Assembly (NCBI GenBank): GCA_007449985.2
Contig: VIIQ02000108.1
Location: 1-64,000, forward strand
Direction: 5' to 3'
DNA: 64,000 nucleotides
Source: Desmodesmus armatus
Lineage: Eukaryota > Chlorophyta > Chlorophyceae > Sphaeropleales > Scenedesmaceae
Positions within the stretch are counted from its first letter, which is position 1, and the number at the start of each line of letters is the position of its first letter. The translations under genes and the position numbers were made by a program. Under the pieces are notes generated by a model. That model worked only from the letters and a program-made list of their open reading frames with translations. It did not search any database and was not told where the DNA came from. This document shows positions 35,486-47,022 of this stretch, in pieces.

Positions 35486-36486
35486 CAGTAGTATGTGCAT
35501 ACAACCATGCCGCGTGACATTCATTGTAGTTATCGTAGAGCCAGAAGGCTGAGGTTCTGATTACAATGATTACGGACTTGCTAATGTGCCGACGATGCTG
35601 CTGGGAGAAATGTATCTGCCAGTCCCACACACTCCTGACCCAATGTAGCAGCTGAGTTTGATAGCATAGGCTGCATGCGCTGCTGATCAGGCATTGCACT
35701 CTTGTACACATGTGTACAGCCACTCTTGTACACAGCCACTGTTGTTGTTTTGTTATGAGGTAGTATCTGCAGCCCCCCTGTGGGGCAGAGACTGCTCTTG
35801 TCCTTGACCCTGGAGCGCCATATGAGGGCACAAACTTGACGCCAGCAGCTGAAGAAAGTTGAAGGTGGCATGGCTTGTCACCGGTGTGTTTTCCGTCCAG
35901 CTTAGTGCTGTTGCAGGTTGTATGGCTGCTGTGGTGCGTGGGGCAGCGCAGCTTGTAGGTGCAGTCTTCCCTATTGATCACTATCAAGGTGTGCTTTATC
36001 CGCACACATGCCATGTGACGTACACTGCTGCGTCGGTAAGGATGTCCTGGTGTTGTGATTAACTGGTAACTGGTGTATATGTTCACTCATGTATGAGGAT
36101 GTCTGTGAACAAGATATCTAAACGTGTGCTACCCTTTGTGGCAGCGATGTGACGTGACCAATGCATCCCCCGTGAGGGAGGTGTGCATGGGGTGCAGCAT
36201 CCTTGTCTGTTGTTTTGTTTGTTGCAGCTGTGCAGTGCAGGAGTGGCATGTCCACATGTGTAATCCGCTGTGCATGCTGCAGCGCTCACAAAGTGTGTAA
36301 CACCCGTGGGAGCGTATGGGGGAGGTGGCTGCTGCTCTTGCGTCTCTCAAGGCTTCATTATTGCAAAGCCACAGGGCAAGCTGTACATAGGGTGGCCACA
36401 AGGTTGGCTGTGCCCATCGTTGTGATACCAGTAGTGCAGCCTCGCAAGGCTCATGCGCTCTGTGACATCCTGCATGACGTGTTACA

Positions 36487-37353
36487 TCACCCACGAAGCT
36501 CGTCTAGCCGCATTTGCACATGCATATGCACCACTAACCACTTCTTTTCGTTGACAGACACGACAGCTTCAGCCTCTGCAATCTTACTACAACAACGACG
36601 TGTTACATCACCCACTGCTCTCACTGAGGCCTGAGCCACCATCACAACGACCTCTGCTGTCAGGCAGCTTACAAGCTCATCAACCACAAGGCAACTACAG
36701 ACAGCAACAAAACAGCACACCAGCAGGCCTAGGGGCCCACGCAGCAGAGTAGTCTGCCCTTGTGTGAAACTCCTTTTCAGTTGGGATGACAAAGCCTCCC
36801 ACCATGTTCTGACTGCTGCCTGGCGTGCTGGGCGCCACCAAATATTCCTGCTGCTGGTTGATGCCGTTGCTGTCACTGTCATCACTGACTGTACTGCTAC
36901 TGACAGCGCCCCAGGTGTTAACAGTGCCGCCCGGCCTGCAGGGCCTGCCATGCCAAGGCCAGGAAGCGGTGTAACCCTGCCACCGCTGCCTTGAGGAGTG
37001 CCTGTGCTGATCAGCTGCCGGGCAGCAGCAATGTTGGATGTCGCAACATCGCCTGACATGACTTCACTGACGGCGGTGTGGTGACTGTGGGTGGTGCTGG
37101 TGTGCTGTGGGCCTCCTCTGCTGTCAAGTTGTACCGTGCTGCTGCTGTCTGACCTGGCACCTTGCCATGTCCCTTGAAGCCCTATGCCGAGCGACTGCTG
37201 AAAGGTGTTGGCTTGGGTGCTGTGATGTTGTGTGTACGGGACAGCCGAGAGCGCTGGCGGGGTTCCATCCTCTCCGCTACTTTGCCGCTGCTCACAGCAA
37301 GCAATACACTGGAAGTACACTGCCACGACAAAGAAGACTGTGTAAGGGCTCAT
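36487..37353 (-). CDS. Hypothetical ORF, 288 codons, unrecognised
   Basis: An open frame without CAG-type low complexity. It contains a Ser/Thr/Gly-rich middle, a hydrophobic stretch (GLLVCCFVAVCSCLVV) and, near the end, CSKIAEAEAVVSVNEKK. A copy of that last segment exists at 23405-23463 with a conserved frame. No family recognised. No convincing splice partners were found, and it may be part of a dispersed element. Confidence 0.25.
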   Translation of the reverse strand: MSPYTVFFVVAVYFQCIACCEQRQSSGEDGTPPALSAVPYTQHHSTQANTFQQSLGIGLQGTWQGARSDSSSTVQLDSRGGPQHTSTTHSHHTAVSEVMSGDVATSNIAAARQLISTGTPQGSGGRVTPLPGLGMAGPAGRAALLTPGALSVAVQSVMTVTATASTSSRNIWWRPARQAAVRTWWEALSSQLKRSFTQGQTTLLRGPLGLLVCCFVAVCSCLVVDELVSCLTAEVVVMVAQASVRAVGDVTRRCCSKIAEAEAVVSVNEKKWLVVHMHVQMRLDELRG

Positions 37354-38385
37354 TGCAACCTATATAATGAACAAATACGCGCTTGGTGCCTGGAGTGCTG
37401 AGAACGCAGAACTGAGCGCAGCTTCCCTCCTTTCCGTTCTGGTCCAAGTGCGGGCTTGTTCGCGCGGCGATAGCTGTATGAAATGCTTTTTTTCCTCGGA
37501 GAAGGATTCCGCAGGATCCTTCGGAGTGACTGGGGTGGCCAAAAAAAAGAGCAAATGTGTGACATCCCACTGAGAAAATGTGTAATTTCTGTGTAACCTC
37601 ATGTGTGACCTCCTGCAGCCTGCATTCGCAGGCTCGACAACCCCAACGTTCAACGTGAGATGGCAACAAAAAGGTCTTGGGGGGTCGCAGCAGGGCGGCA
37701 ACGAACAGCAAGCGAAGCAACAGACCGTGGCAACCTGTCTGTCGGGACCGCGTGCAGAAGGCCCTTGGGCATCGAGACGTGTGCTTTTCAACAGAAATAA
37801 ATCAATCGAGGTACATTATGAATTCAATCGAGGCACTGCTGCTGTGTTCGATCCAAACGATCGTGTCACCGAAACAGCCTGAGCCACCTGGCTGTCGGGC
37901 CCTTGCCCGAGGCTGAACAACGCCGCACCATAACACTAGGGGCTGCCTTACCGGAGTTTCTCATCGACCCCACATGCCAGCTGGGGGGGAAGGGGCCATG
38001 CATTGGCCCCTTGATGGGGGGGAGTGTGAGGGGGGTCTCCCCCCTCCACAAAAGAGGCAGTGCCACAGCTAGTAGCTGCGTCGGCATCAAAGCAATGCCA
38101 GAGGGAGGCGGGGGACCCCAACTTGGGGTTGGCAAGTTGCTTCTGGCTGGTTACACACCATCCAAGAAGCACACAAGGGCGGCATTAGCACACCCATGTG
38201 CTGGCCAGCACTCTGGTCCTAGTGGCTGTGTGCAGACTGCAGCAGCAGACCATCACTGCTGCCTTGGCCCAAGACACAGCAGCAATGCAGGAGCAACGCA
38301 TGTACATACGACCAACCACCACAGCACTGAAACCCCATCAAGCGCAACCAGCATCAAACACACCACAACAGGGAAACCACCCACA

Positions 38386-38600
38386 AAAAGGGGGGACCCC
38401 CCTGCCTTGCCAGCCTGCCAGCAGACACACAAGCAGAATTTTTTTCTAGAGTAGCATCAAACCCCCCCCGGTCACTGTGTTGCACTGCTATGTTGAGACA
38501 GGGCGACTTTCAATCCTGTGCCATGTGACCCAGCAAGCTGAGTAGCAACCACAGCTCAGCAGGCAAGAATCGTCCAAAAAAGGGGGGACCCCCCCTGCCT
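38386..38600. repeat. Direct repeat of an A5-G6-A-C6 word
   Basis: AAAAAGGGGGGACCCCCCTGCC occurs at 38386-38407 and, with one extra C, at 38575-38597. The GGGGGGACCCCCC core is itself palindromic. About 190 bp separate the copies. This could mark the ends of a small element or another boundary duplication. Confidence 0.7.
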
Positions 38601-39623
38601 GGCAGGTTTGCAAACCGAACCGCACACACAGGGGAGCGGGAAAAACACCACCGCCGCCTGTTCGACGGTGTAGCGCAGGAGCGCGTTTGATTGATGTATG
38701 AACACATTCCAGGCCTCATAGCTCTGCCATAAGCGTGTAACATGTCACGGTAAGTCACTATAAGTGTGAGAAAGGCTGATGTACGCCAGGTTCACATGTG
38801 AGCCATCAAAGCTTATGCATAAAACCTCGTGTATCTCAAATCAACACTCAACGGTGGTCATGGACACCCATGGGCTGGCCAGCCCTGCCCAAGCCCCCCC
38901 CCCCCCCCCCCCCCAAGGCCTTCCCCGGGCCCAATGGCCCCCAATGGGCCCATTGGCTCTCCTGCCCCTGCCTGCAGGCAAAACTGTCTTTGGTCACAGA
39001 CACACTGTGATCACCTGGCGCACTGCTGTAGTGACAGCCTAGCCAAAGCGGCTCAGGGTTCCCATTTGGGGGTCCACCAGGCACCTAGCATGCCCACCCA
39101 CCTTGAAGGGGGGGGGGGGGGTGTGCAGCAGGCCACTCGTGGGGTCCGCAAGGGTCCGCACACAGGTACTAGTATAGTACTATCTCGGTATGCAGCGCGT
39201 CCTGCACTGTTCGTCACAGTAGTCAAACCCTGCTGGTCACATGCAGACGGACAGCAGGTGCAACCAACAGCCACCATGCGGCATGCATCCATATAGCGCA
39301 CCCTATGCTGACAGTTGTACCGCATGCTGGGTGTTCGAGCATCGGACACCCTGAACTGACAACCTGAAATTGGTAGAGCAAGCGCTGCTCATTCGCACAG
39401 CCTCCGTTGGTGCCTTCTATCTGTACTTAGCCAGCTGCCCATGACCCCAGGGGCCACCTGGCCTACAGGCAGCGTTTCAGTTGATTGGGTTGACCAATGC
39501 CCAACTGACAGGACAGGCCCAGGATTGTGGACAGACTTACTGCATGTTGCAGGTTATGTAGGACAACCATAGGCCGTTGCCGGACATAGACAGGCTAGCA
39601 TTGTACATCAAGCTGGGTGCCAG

Positions 39624-41531
39624 TTGGTGGTCTGCAGACAGCTGCTGAATGGGTGCTGCTCTCGTGGCATGAGGAGATGCTTGCAAGTTGTACGTCTCAC
39701 GAGAGAGCTAGTTAGGTACGCACCTTCGCTGCAGCTGCAAGAAAGGCTGGTTGCTGAGCGCAAAGCCGGGACAACTGAGGATACGCTCCTGATCGTTCAG
39801 GTGGGGAAGAACACACACATTCGCAACCTAGATCACATTTGTATTGCTTTCGGTTGACTGTTGCGCTACTAGAGGTCGGTGCTGGTGCTGTGCTGCTACA
39901 TAACATGCTACTGCTGTTACTGCTGCTACTGCTGCTGCAGCACTACCCTGTTGTCTCAGTGGGGAAAAGAGGCACTGGCAAAGACTTACTGACAGACAAA
40001 GAGGTGTGTCAGGTTTCATTCTGCTTCTCTTTGTCAAGCCATGACACAGCATGCAACAATCACCACGGGTCATTAGCAGGTGCATCCACCAACACGCCAC
40101 CAAACGATGTATGTCCCCAGCGCCGTTACAACCAGCATCTTGGTGCCTCCTGCAGTTTTATGTGCACACAGCTCGCCATGCCAGCACACGGCAGTGTCTT
40201 CCTGCAGCCTTGCTGTTCACCAGTGCACACCAGTTTTCGTCTGTCACATCACCCCATGTCGCCTGCAGGAGCTGTCAAGGCTAGGCATAGACCATGTGAC
40301 AGTACCCAGGGGTGGCGAGACCACCTACCATGGTCCCGGACAGTTGGTGGCCTACCCGATCGTGGACCTCAGGCAGCTAGGCCTAGGGGCCAGGGCCTTT
40401 GTTGAGGGGTTGGAAGATGCCATGGTACAGGCTGTTGGCTGCTTTGGCATACAGGTGGGTGCGGGGCAATAACGCTACACAGTGTACGCATGAGGATGGG
40501 GTCGGTATGAAAACAAAGCCAGGCACTTGCAGTACGCGTGCAACTCAAACCTGGGTGGTGCCAAGCAAGCCAGCATGGTAACGTTTGCGCCACGTGTGCA
40601 CACAGGGGCCGCAGCAGGTGGTGGTGGGCTGGTTGGGCTTAGTTGCATGTGTATCCACGTGCTCTGCAAAGTTGTTGGTGGGTGGCCCCACCCTCTGACC
40701 TACAGCGATGTCTAGCTGTACAAATTTGTCAGCATGCAGAGCTGCAGGCCTTGCTGTGCAGCACGGCATAAATGCACGCTGCATCATAAATGCATGCTTG
40801 ATCATGAATGCATGCCATGCATGGTGATTGAAGCACCTGCCTCAGCCTGCAGTGTGCACCCTCACTTGCACACCACAGGGTGTGCATGTAACCTTCTGAA
40901 AGGCTTGTGGATTGAGCGGCCCTCACTGTGGTCTTGCATGCGCTTACTTGTCGACTCATTGCTAGGAGTCATTGGTAGAAGGGCACATCACGTACACTGT
41001 GTTTACGGACTTGATGGTCCTGTAGTGGCTTTCGGCAACATGAGGACACTGCACACCGCCTGTTGTGTGCTGCATGCTGTGGCTTGCCCGCAGGCACGTG
41101 GCAGGGTCCCAGGCAAGACTGGTGTGTGGGTGGGCGATCGCAAGATCGGTGCTGTGGGGGTGCGCATCACCCATGGCATCAGCTCCCACGGCATTGCCCT
41201 CAACGTGACCACGGATTTGGCTGCGTACAAGCACATTGTGCCCTGTGGCACACCTGACAAAGAGGTCACCTCGGTGCTGAGGGAGCTGCGGTGGCCTGGG
41301 AGTGGCTGGAAACGTGGTACTATCGGTGGGGTTCTTGTCAATCTGAAAGCAGCACCATGTGCTGGTGTGCAGGAGGCCAGCACAGCACAGGGTGACGCAC
41401 AGCAGGAGGAGCAGCAGCAGCTTGAAAAGAAGGAGCAGCAGGCGTTGCTGTTGCAGGCAGCAGAGGATTGCCTGGTGTCAGCAATTGCAGGCAGGTTGGC
41501 ACTTGACCCTGTTGAGGCAGAGCTGTTGTAA
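39624..41531 (+). CDS. LIP2: Octanoyltransferase, lipoate biosynthesis
   Basis: Transfers octanoate from octanoyl-ACP to a lipoyl-domain lysine (for example glycine cleavage H protein or E2 subunits), the first step of lipoate synthesis. Exons: 39624-39800, 39941-40003, 40269-40454, 41094-41531, all phase 0, 287 residues. Motifs: LQLQERLVAERKAG; PRGGETTYHGPGQLVAYP (residues about 93-110); WVGDRKIGAVGVRI with the conserved Lys near 159; HIVPCGTPDKEVTS with the catalytic Cys near 193. The N-terminus is Arg-rich and lacks acidic residues for about 25 positions, fitting a mitochondrial presequence. A start at 39669 is also possible. Intron ends are AG after pyrimidine runs. The C-terminal 60 residues after the catalytic domain are Gln/Glu-rich and extend beyond the usual family length. 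It is the only gene here in which I saw no decayed exon copies. Confidence 0.95.
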
Positions 41532-42783
41532 GATCATGTCAAAAGACTGTGGCAGTGCTGGCAGGCGATGGTGCAGGGTGATGGCACTGGGGCTGGGCAT
41601 GCAGAGGCTGGGGTGCCATGCTGGTACTGGGGTTGCTATGCAGCATGGGCTTTGGGATGGCACTACCAGAACCTGGTTGAAAGCAACAGCAGGTGCTGGT
41701 GGCCAAACAACGTAGCTTGCCTGCGCACTGGCTGGCATGCCGATTACTTGTAGGCAACGAGGACACAACGTACACACATATGGCTGGTGGTGCTGCTTGC
41801 AGGTAATCCTGTTAGGCTTGATGGGGCTGCTGGACTCGCAGCTTTGGACTGGACGCCTTCTATTGTACTGTGAGGTTGCTTTGTTAGGCTTTTGTTGCCT
41901 GGGGTGGCGGTGGGGGACCCCAGTGCTAGCTACATTGTGTTACCATTTTGTGTGTTCCCAGTGTCTCCACAGGAAATCACGCTACCTCCCCGGTTCCGGG
42001 CACTGTCTCACACACATATGGCTGGCAGCATGGTGTCACCCAGCGTCTTGAACACCAGGATCTAGGATTTTGTTCACTTTCATACCATATCCTTCAACAA
42101 TGCAGACCTGAGAGTCACAGGAACAGTAACATAACTCCTGCTCAATTGTACAGAACATGCTGCGTGGTGCCGTAGAGGGTGCAACTGCACCGGCTTGGTG
42201 TCGAAGACGGCAAGGATTGTCACCTGTTGGTACTTAGCAGTTTACCATTTACCTGCAGTCACATGTATCTGTTGCTTCAGTCACATATGGTGTCAAGCAT
42301 GGCGGTTTTGCCATGGGGGTTTTCCAGCTGAGGCATCCATCCGTAGCTGAGGCATCCATCCTTCACGTTTGCACGATACGAGTAGTCAGGATTAGACAGG
42401 CCAAACATTCGCTTAGTGTAGAGCTCTAAGGTCATCATCATCACCAGTCCGATTGTTTTCGGAGCCGTGGTTGGCTAGCAGGCCTGTCCAGGCTCGGTTG
42501 TTACATTGGCCGCTTGATTGCAGCATCCCTTCACGCTGCAAGGGCCGTGCAGACCCCACCCGGCAGTGCTGATCCGTGCTGCTCCAGGCTGTTCTTTCCT
42601 CAGCAGGCCGAGCGCCATGCGCATGCGTGTTGCAACTCAGCAGCATTCTTTGTCTTCTCAGATCCGTTGCAGGCGCTCTGAGGCCGTGTGTTGATGTTTT
42701 TCCCCTCATTCAGCGCTACCGTACCTTTGCTGCCTTTCAGCGCTTCCACCCAGTATAGTCCTTGTTCTAGCTCCTGCAGCGTC
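41532..42783. other. Intergenic region between LipB and the cyclin-like gene
   Basis: No gene recognised. Minor repeats only: AGCTGAGGCATCCATCC twice in tandem (about 42328-42362) and ACACATATGGCTGG at 41774 and 42010. It presumably holds the LipB 3' UTR and the promoter of the cyclin-like gene. Confidence 0.5.
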
Positions 42784-45700
42784 ATGTTCAAGCCCAGTAC
42801 AGCAGGTGTGGATGGCGTGGCGATGGATGCTCGCTGTGTCAATGGTCACACGGGCACAGTCTTTGGCCACACCGGCACCAGCAGCGCAGGTGCCTTGGGC
42901 CACAAAGGAATTGACCATCACGGTAAGCCTGGCCAATCGTGCAGCCAGCTATGCCAGCATTTGGGTTGATTACGCTGCCTGTAACAGCGATCCCATACCC
43001 AAATCCTCCTATAAGATTGCGCAGGGCGGCCATGGGCCAGCACGATTGTGCCAAGGCCAATCATGCAGTCTTTGTGCGGGGTGTATGTGCCTGCTTGTCC
43101 TGCTGCCGACCTGATGACGGTTGCTGCCGTACCAACGATCTGAACAGCCTGGCCCCTGTCTCCTTCCCCGTCCGTGCGTTTCCTCTGCTCAGGCTGCCCT
43201 CCCCAGCAGATCATCCCCCTCATGAATGACACCTTTGCAGCTGTGGTGCACAGCCACCTGGGTGGCGGCACTTCCCCCCTGGACGAGTGTGGAGCCCCGT
43301 CCGACTACTGGTCACAGCAGGACGCCTCTGCTGCATTCATGGTGCCAGCACAGCCCCACCTCAACGCCAACCCCACCCTCCTGCAGCAGCAGCAGTACCA
43401 GGCACACCTTGCCAGCACCTCAGCGGCTGCAGCAGCTGCTGCTGCGGACCCCAATGCAGCCCTGTACGCCAACTATAGGGCGCAGCACCCACAGGCCTTT
43501 GCAGAGGCTGATCGCATGAGCTATGGCAGTGAGGTGTCCACAGCTGCTATTGCTGCAGCAGCCCAGCACCAGCAGGGTATGCTTGCAGCAGAGCGGGCCT
43601 TCAAGGCAAGGCAGCTGGCACAGCTGCAGCAACAGCAGCACGCCCTGCAACAGCAGCAACAGCAGCAGCAGCAGCTCCTGCTGGCTCAGCAAGCACAGCA
43701 CCAGCACAGGTCAGCTGTGGGTGCTGCTGCCATGCCGGCCTCCTCATCTGCCCTCTACCGCGCCTCAAGCAGCCACAGCTTGATGACTCATCACCAGCAG
43801 CACTCCTCCCTGAGCTACAGCACCCTGCCACAGTCCAGCCACTACCCAGTCAGCATGCAGGCCCCCACCACAGCAGCAGCCAGGCTGCCCCAAGGCCCAA
43901 CACGGCACACGTCCAGCACTACCACCCCTACCACAGCACAGCAACAGGCGCGCCTTCCCTGGAGCACCACCACCACAGCAACCTGGCAGCCGCGGCAGCA
44001 GCAGCCCGTGCCGCTGCCATCCAGCAGCAGCAGTGCAGCAATGCACCCTCTGCCGCACGCCAGGCGGCCAGCGCTGCTGCCGCTGCCGCGGCCGCAGCAC
44101 TGCAGCACGGCGGCAATGCAGGCAGGTGGTCTGGTGCAGTGGCTGTGCTGGATCAAAGGACACTGGCAGGCACCCAGGCATCAGGCAACGACCAGCACTG
44201 CAGCTTGGAGTGTGATGAGGAGCTGCTCTCCATGGATGGCCTGGATCAAGACCTCCAGCAGCAGCACCACCAGCTGCACAGCAATGAAGTCACCTCACGC
44301 AGCTTTGGCAGCAAGGGCCGCAACCTGGCAGGCGGCACTGCAGGTGCGCAGCTTCAGGGCGGTAGGCCCCACACCCTGCTGTCCTCCGGCCTGGCCACCT
44401 CATCAGCCCAGCACGCCGCTGCTGTGTCCGCGGCCGCGCGCGCAGCAGCAGCGGGCTATGCCATCAATGCCCTGGAGGAAGATGATGCAGTGTTTGACAT
44501 GTATGAGGATTCCGGCTCCACCCACCCAGACAGCGACGGCAGCCAGTCAGATGACATGGATGCAGACACAGAGCCTGTGCAGGACCAGCAGCAGCGCAGG
44601 AACTCCACTTCAGACCGCACAGCCGGCACCTCTGGCGGCCAGCGCCAGCCTGGCAGCAGCGGCAGGCCCGCAGCGGCTGCCGCACCAGCACCTGCACAGC
44701 AGGCCAACGCGTCAAAGCTTGACGCGCAGGCTGTGTCGCTGCATGTGCTGAGCAGCGTGGCCAACAGGCGCAAGGGCGAGCTGGTGCTGACTGCACACCC
44801 TGCTGTAGCAGAGGCTGCTGGTGCGCGCTCTGTGCGCACGCGCCTGCTGATTACAGAGGTGTCCCTGTACTGTGAGAATGCTGCCACCAGCATGCTGGCC
44901 CTGCAGCAGAGCAACAAGCTGCTGTCCAAGATGAGCCTGCCTGGTAGGTGACTGTGCAGGTCCTGCTGTTTCTGTGACTCATCCTACCTTGCATTGTGCC
45001 GTGCATTCTCATCGCGGTGCCCCTCTTCCCAGTTATTGCATCACATTCATGTTTCTTGTGCCATGCGCGCTCCCTTTGCATGCGTCCATGTTTCGTTCTG
45101 ATTTTCCCCATGATGTTGTTGCTATGTTCTTATGCAGATGACATCACCTACATGCCCGTGGCCAGCGACTCCTTCCTGTTCAAGGCAGCACACGCCTGGC
45201 AGTTCCCCGCCTTTGTCATCTGCCTGGGCAGCAGCTACATGCAGCGCATGCTGGCCAAGCTGCCGCAGCTGGCTCAGGCTGCCTGCGCTTGCCCTGGCTT
45301 TGAGGACTACTGCCGCTACATGCACAACGCTGTGAGTATGGCACTGATGGGTGTTGTTACACGGTTGGCGCCAAGACTACTGGCCATGACCACGATTAGT
45401 TTCGGTCGTCAGCAACCTTCACCGCAATCCGTCAGCACAGCCACCAACTGCACACAGCAGCATCGCCATACACAACTGCATGTAGGTTTCAGCCTGCTCG
45501 GCAGCATGCGTACTATCGGCATGCCTGCATCTCACCCTGCTGTGCTGGGTGTGCTGTCTGTCCTGCAGCCCGCCCAGCTGCCCCCGCGCGTGACTGGCGA
45601 AGAGGCACAGGCAACCGCAGCCACCCTGCGCTCTGTCCTGTTCACCTGCCTCTTCCTGGCAACCAAGATCGCAGACCAGGTAATAAGCAAAGGTCAACCG

Positions 45701-46910
45701 ATGTCCTCATGTGAACTTGAGGCAGCTCCAGCCAGCTCCTGCAGTTCGTCGACACTCCAACGATTGTGGCGCATGCTTGCGTCAAAACTACTGGCTCCTG
45801 GCATTGTGTGCGTGCTTTGCCTCCCACCTGCGTCCCTCCTGTCTAAGCGCACCGCAGGTTGACGCGCTGTGCCTGCTGCGCTTCTTCCTGACCAACCTGT
45901 TATCCACATGCCACCTCCTTCTGCATGGCTGCTGATATCAAGTGCATGCTCTGCCCCCCGCCCCTCCTGCACGTGCTCGCGCTGGGCCTGCTGCGCTGCA
46001 AATTGACCAACTTGTCTTATGGTTTTGTCAGCTCCTGTGGTTCGTTGTTGTTGCGCATGCTACTTTTGGGCAACACTACTGGCTTCTGACTTTTGTGCAT
46101 GCTCTTTTCCACCTGCGTCCACCTGCGCGTGTACAACACACGCGCTGGGCCTCCTGCGCATCATCCTCATCAAACTGTCCCATGGTTGTCAGCTTTGACT
46201 TGTTGACCGCGCAAGCTTCTTGGCGGCATCACTACTGGCTTCTGACATTGTGTGCATGCACTGCCTCCCGCTTCGCCCCCTTCCTGCGCATGTACACCAC
46301 AGGTTCACGCGCTGGGCCTGCTGCGCTTCATCCTGACCAACCTGTCCCACAACGGCATGATGGTCACCCTGCAGCAAGCCATCGACATTGAGGCACGCTG
46401 CTTGGACGCCCTGGACTGGAGGCTGGGGCCCTTCTTCACTGAGGACGACCTGACAGGTACCTGCCTGCTTGGCATGGCCACAGGGTGGCTAGGGCTGGAT
46501 TGCAATGTGTAGCGGGCTGTTTGTGTACAGTTTGTCCTGTAAACTTGCTACAAACTCTTGGGCTGCATGTCGCCCCTGCTCGTAGCGTCCTGAAGTCTTG
46601 CCCCCAAAATGAAGAGGTCATGCTGGGGGGTGAAAATCTTTGTCATTCAAGGCTGGAGATTTTGGAGTGGCTGGACCTGTAGCGGGCTTCTGCAGGCTGC
46701 CTGAGGAGTATCTGCATTGCATTGGCTTGTGTCTTGTCATGTGTAACACCAGCGTGTGCACAGTGTAAAGAATGCTAACTGCATGCCTGCGCTGTGTTTC
46801 TGTGCACCTGCTGCGCGCGCGTGAATGTTCCTGCAGATGATGATGTTGAGCTGTGGTCCTCTGCCATGGGCCACTGGGACTACGGGTCAGCAGCCGACGT
46901 GGGCCACTAA
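42784..46910 (+). CDS. Cyclin-domain protein (PHO80/U-type-like fold at C-terminus)
   Basis: Exons: 42784-42922, 43193-44943, 45138-45331, 45569-45679, 46303-46456, 46837-46910 (TAA), about 807 residues. The first ~500 residues are low-complexity (Gln, Ala, Ser, His). A basic/Ala region SLHVLSSVANRRKGELVL leads into the C-terminal domain: SFLFKAAHAWQFPAFVICLG, SYMQRMLAKLPQ, then LRSVLFTCLFLATKIADQ and IDIEARCLDALDWRLGPFF. This order (helix, YMxR, LFLATK-A, E-x-x-LDALDWRL) fits a cyclin box of the PHO80/cyclin-U kind that binds a CDK, but the loops are unusual, so the assignment is inference. Exon 2 has a one-base frame break in the C5 run at about 43862-43868. Restoring one base makes the summed exon length divisible by three. 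Intron 4 contains three decayed copies of exon 5. Confidence 0.72.
45700..46350 (+). repeat. Four-copy array around cyclin-gene exon 5; three copies decayed
   Basis: The block of intron end, acceptor and first exon bases (CACGCGCTGGGCCTGCTGCG, CTTCATCCTGACCAACCTGT) occurs at about 45859, 45973, 46140 and 46303. The preceding intron sequence (TACTGGCTTCTGACATTGTG, TGCATGC, CTGCGTCC) is repeated with it. Only the 46303 copy continues into the full exon. Confidence 0.9.
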
Positions 46911-46941
46911 AAGATCAGTCACTTGCGCGACCAGTGGTTGA

Positions 46942-47022
46942 ATCCGCCACTTGGGTGCTGTGGCCGCCACTTGGGTGCTGAATCCCTCACTTGGGTGCTG
47001 TGGCCGCCACTTGGGTGCTGTG
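46942..47022 (+). repeat. 20-21-bp minisatellite (four units)
   Basis: GCCACTTGGGTGCTGTGGCC-type units repeat four times just past the cyclin-gene stop, with variants ending GAAT instead of GTGG. A related unit is at about 47142-47158. Confidence 0.9.

Larger units (their letters stand above)
34963..39623. other. Gene-poor interval between the transporter and LipB
   Basis: No recognisable gene in 4.66 kb. It contains a perfect 15-bp palindrome (35451-35485), an unrecognised minus-strand ORF of 288 codons (36487-37353), and another minus-strand open frame of 210 codons (35454-36086) that I would not call a gene. A duplicated AAAAAGGGGGGACCCCCCTGCC word lies at 38386 and 38575, with a C21 tract (38894-38914) and a G14 tract (39108-39121). 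The stretch 37350-37900 has less repetitive, transposon-like composition, but I recognise no protein in it. Confidence 0.5.

Noticed and set aside
35454..36086. 210-codon minus-strand open frame
   Set aside because: It is His/Thr/Cys-rich with no motif, overlaps the perfect palindrome at its 3' end and has no recognised partner exons.
36487..37353. Calling the 288-codon minus ORF a membrane protein
   Set aside because: One hydrophobic stretch alone is not enough; no family, start context or splice partners support it. It is kept only as a hypothetical ORF.
43866..44751. Second half of the long + frame that starts in cyclin-gene exon 2
   Set aside because: Downstream of 43866 this frame is Thr/Pro/Arg-rich noise. 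The adjacent frame gives the acidic segment and joins in phase to the cyclin-like exons, so a one-base break is the better explanation.
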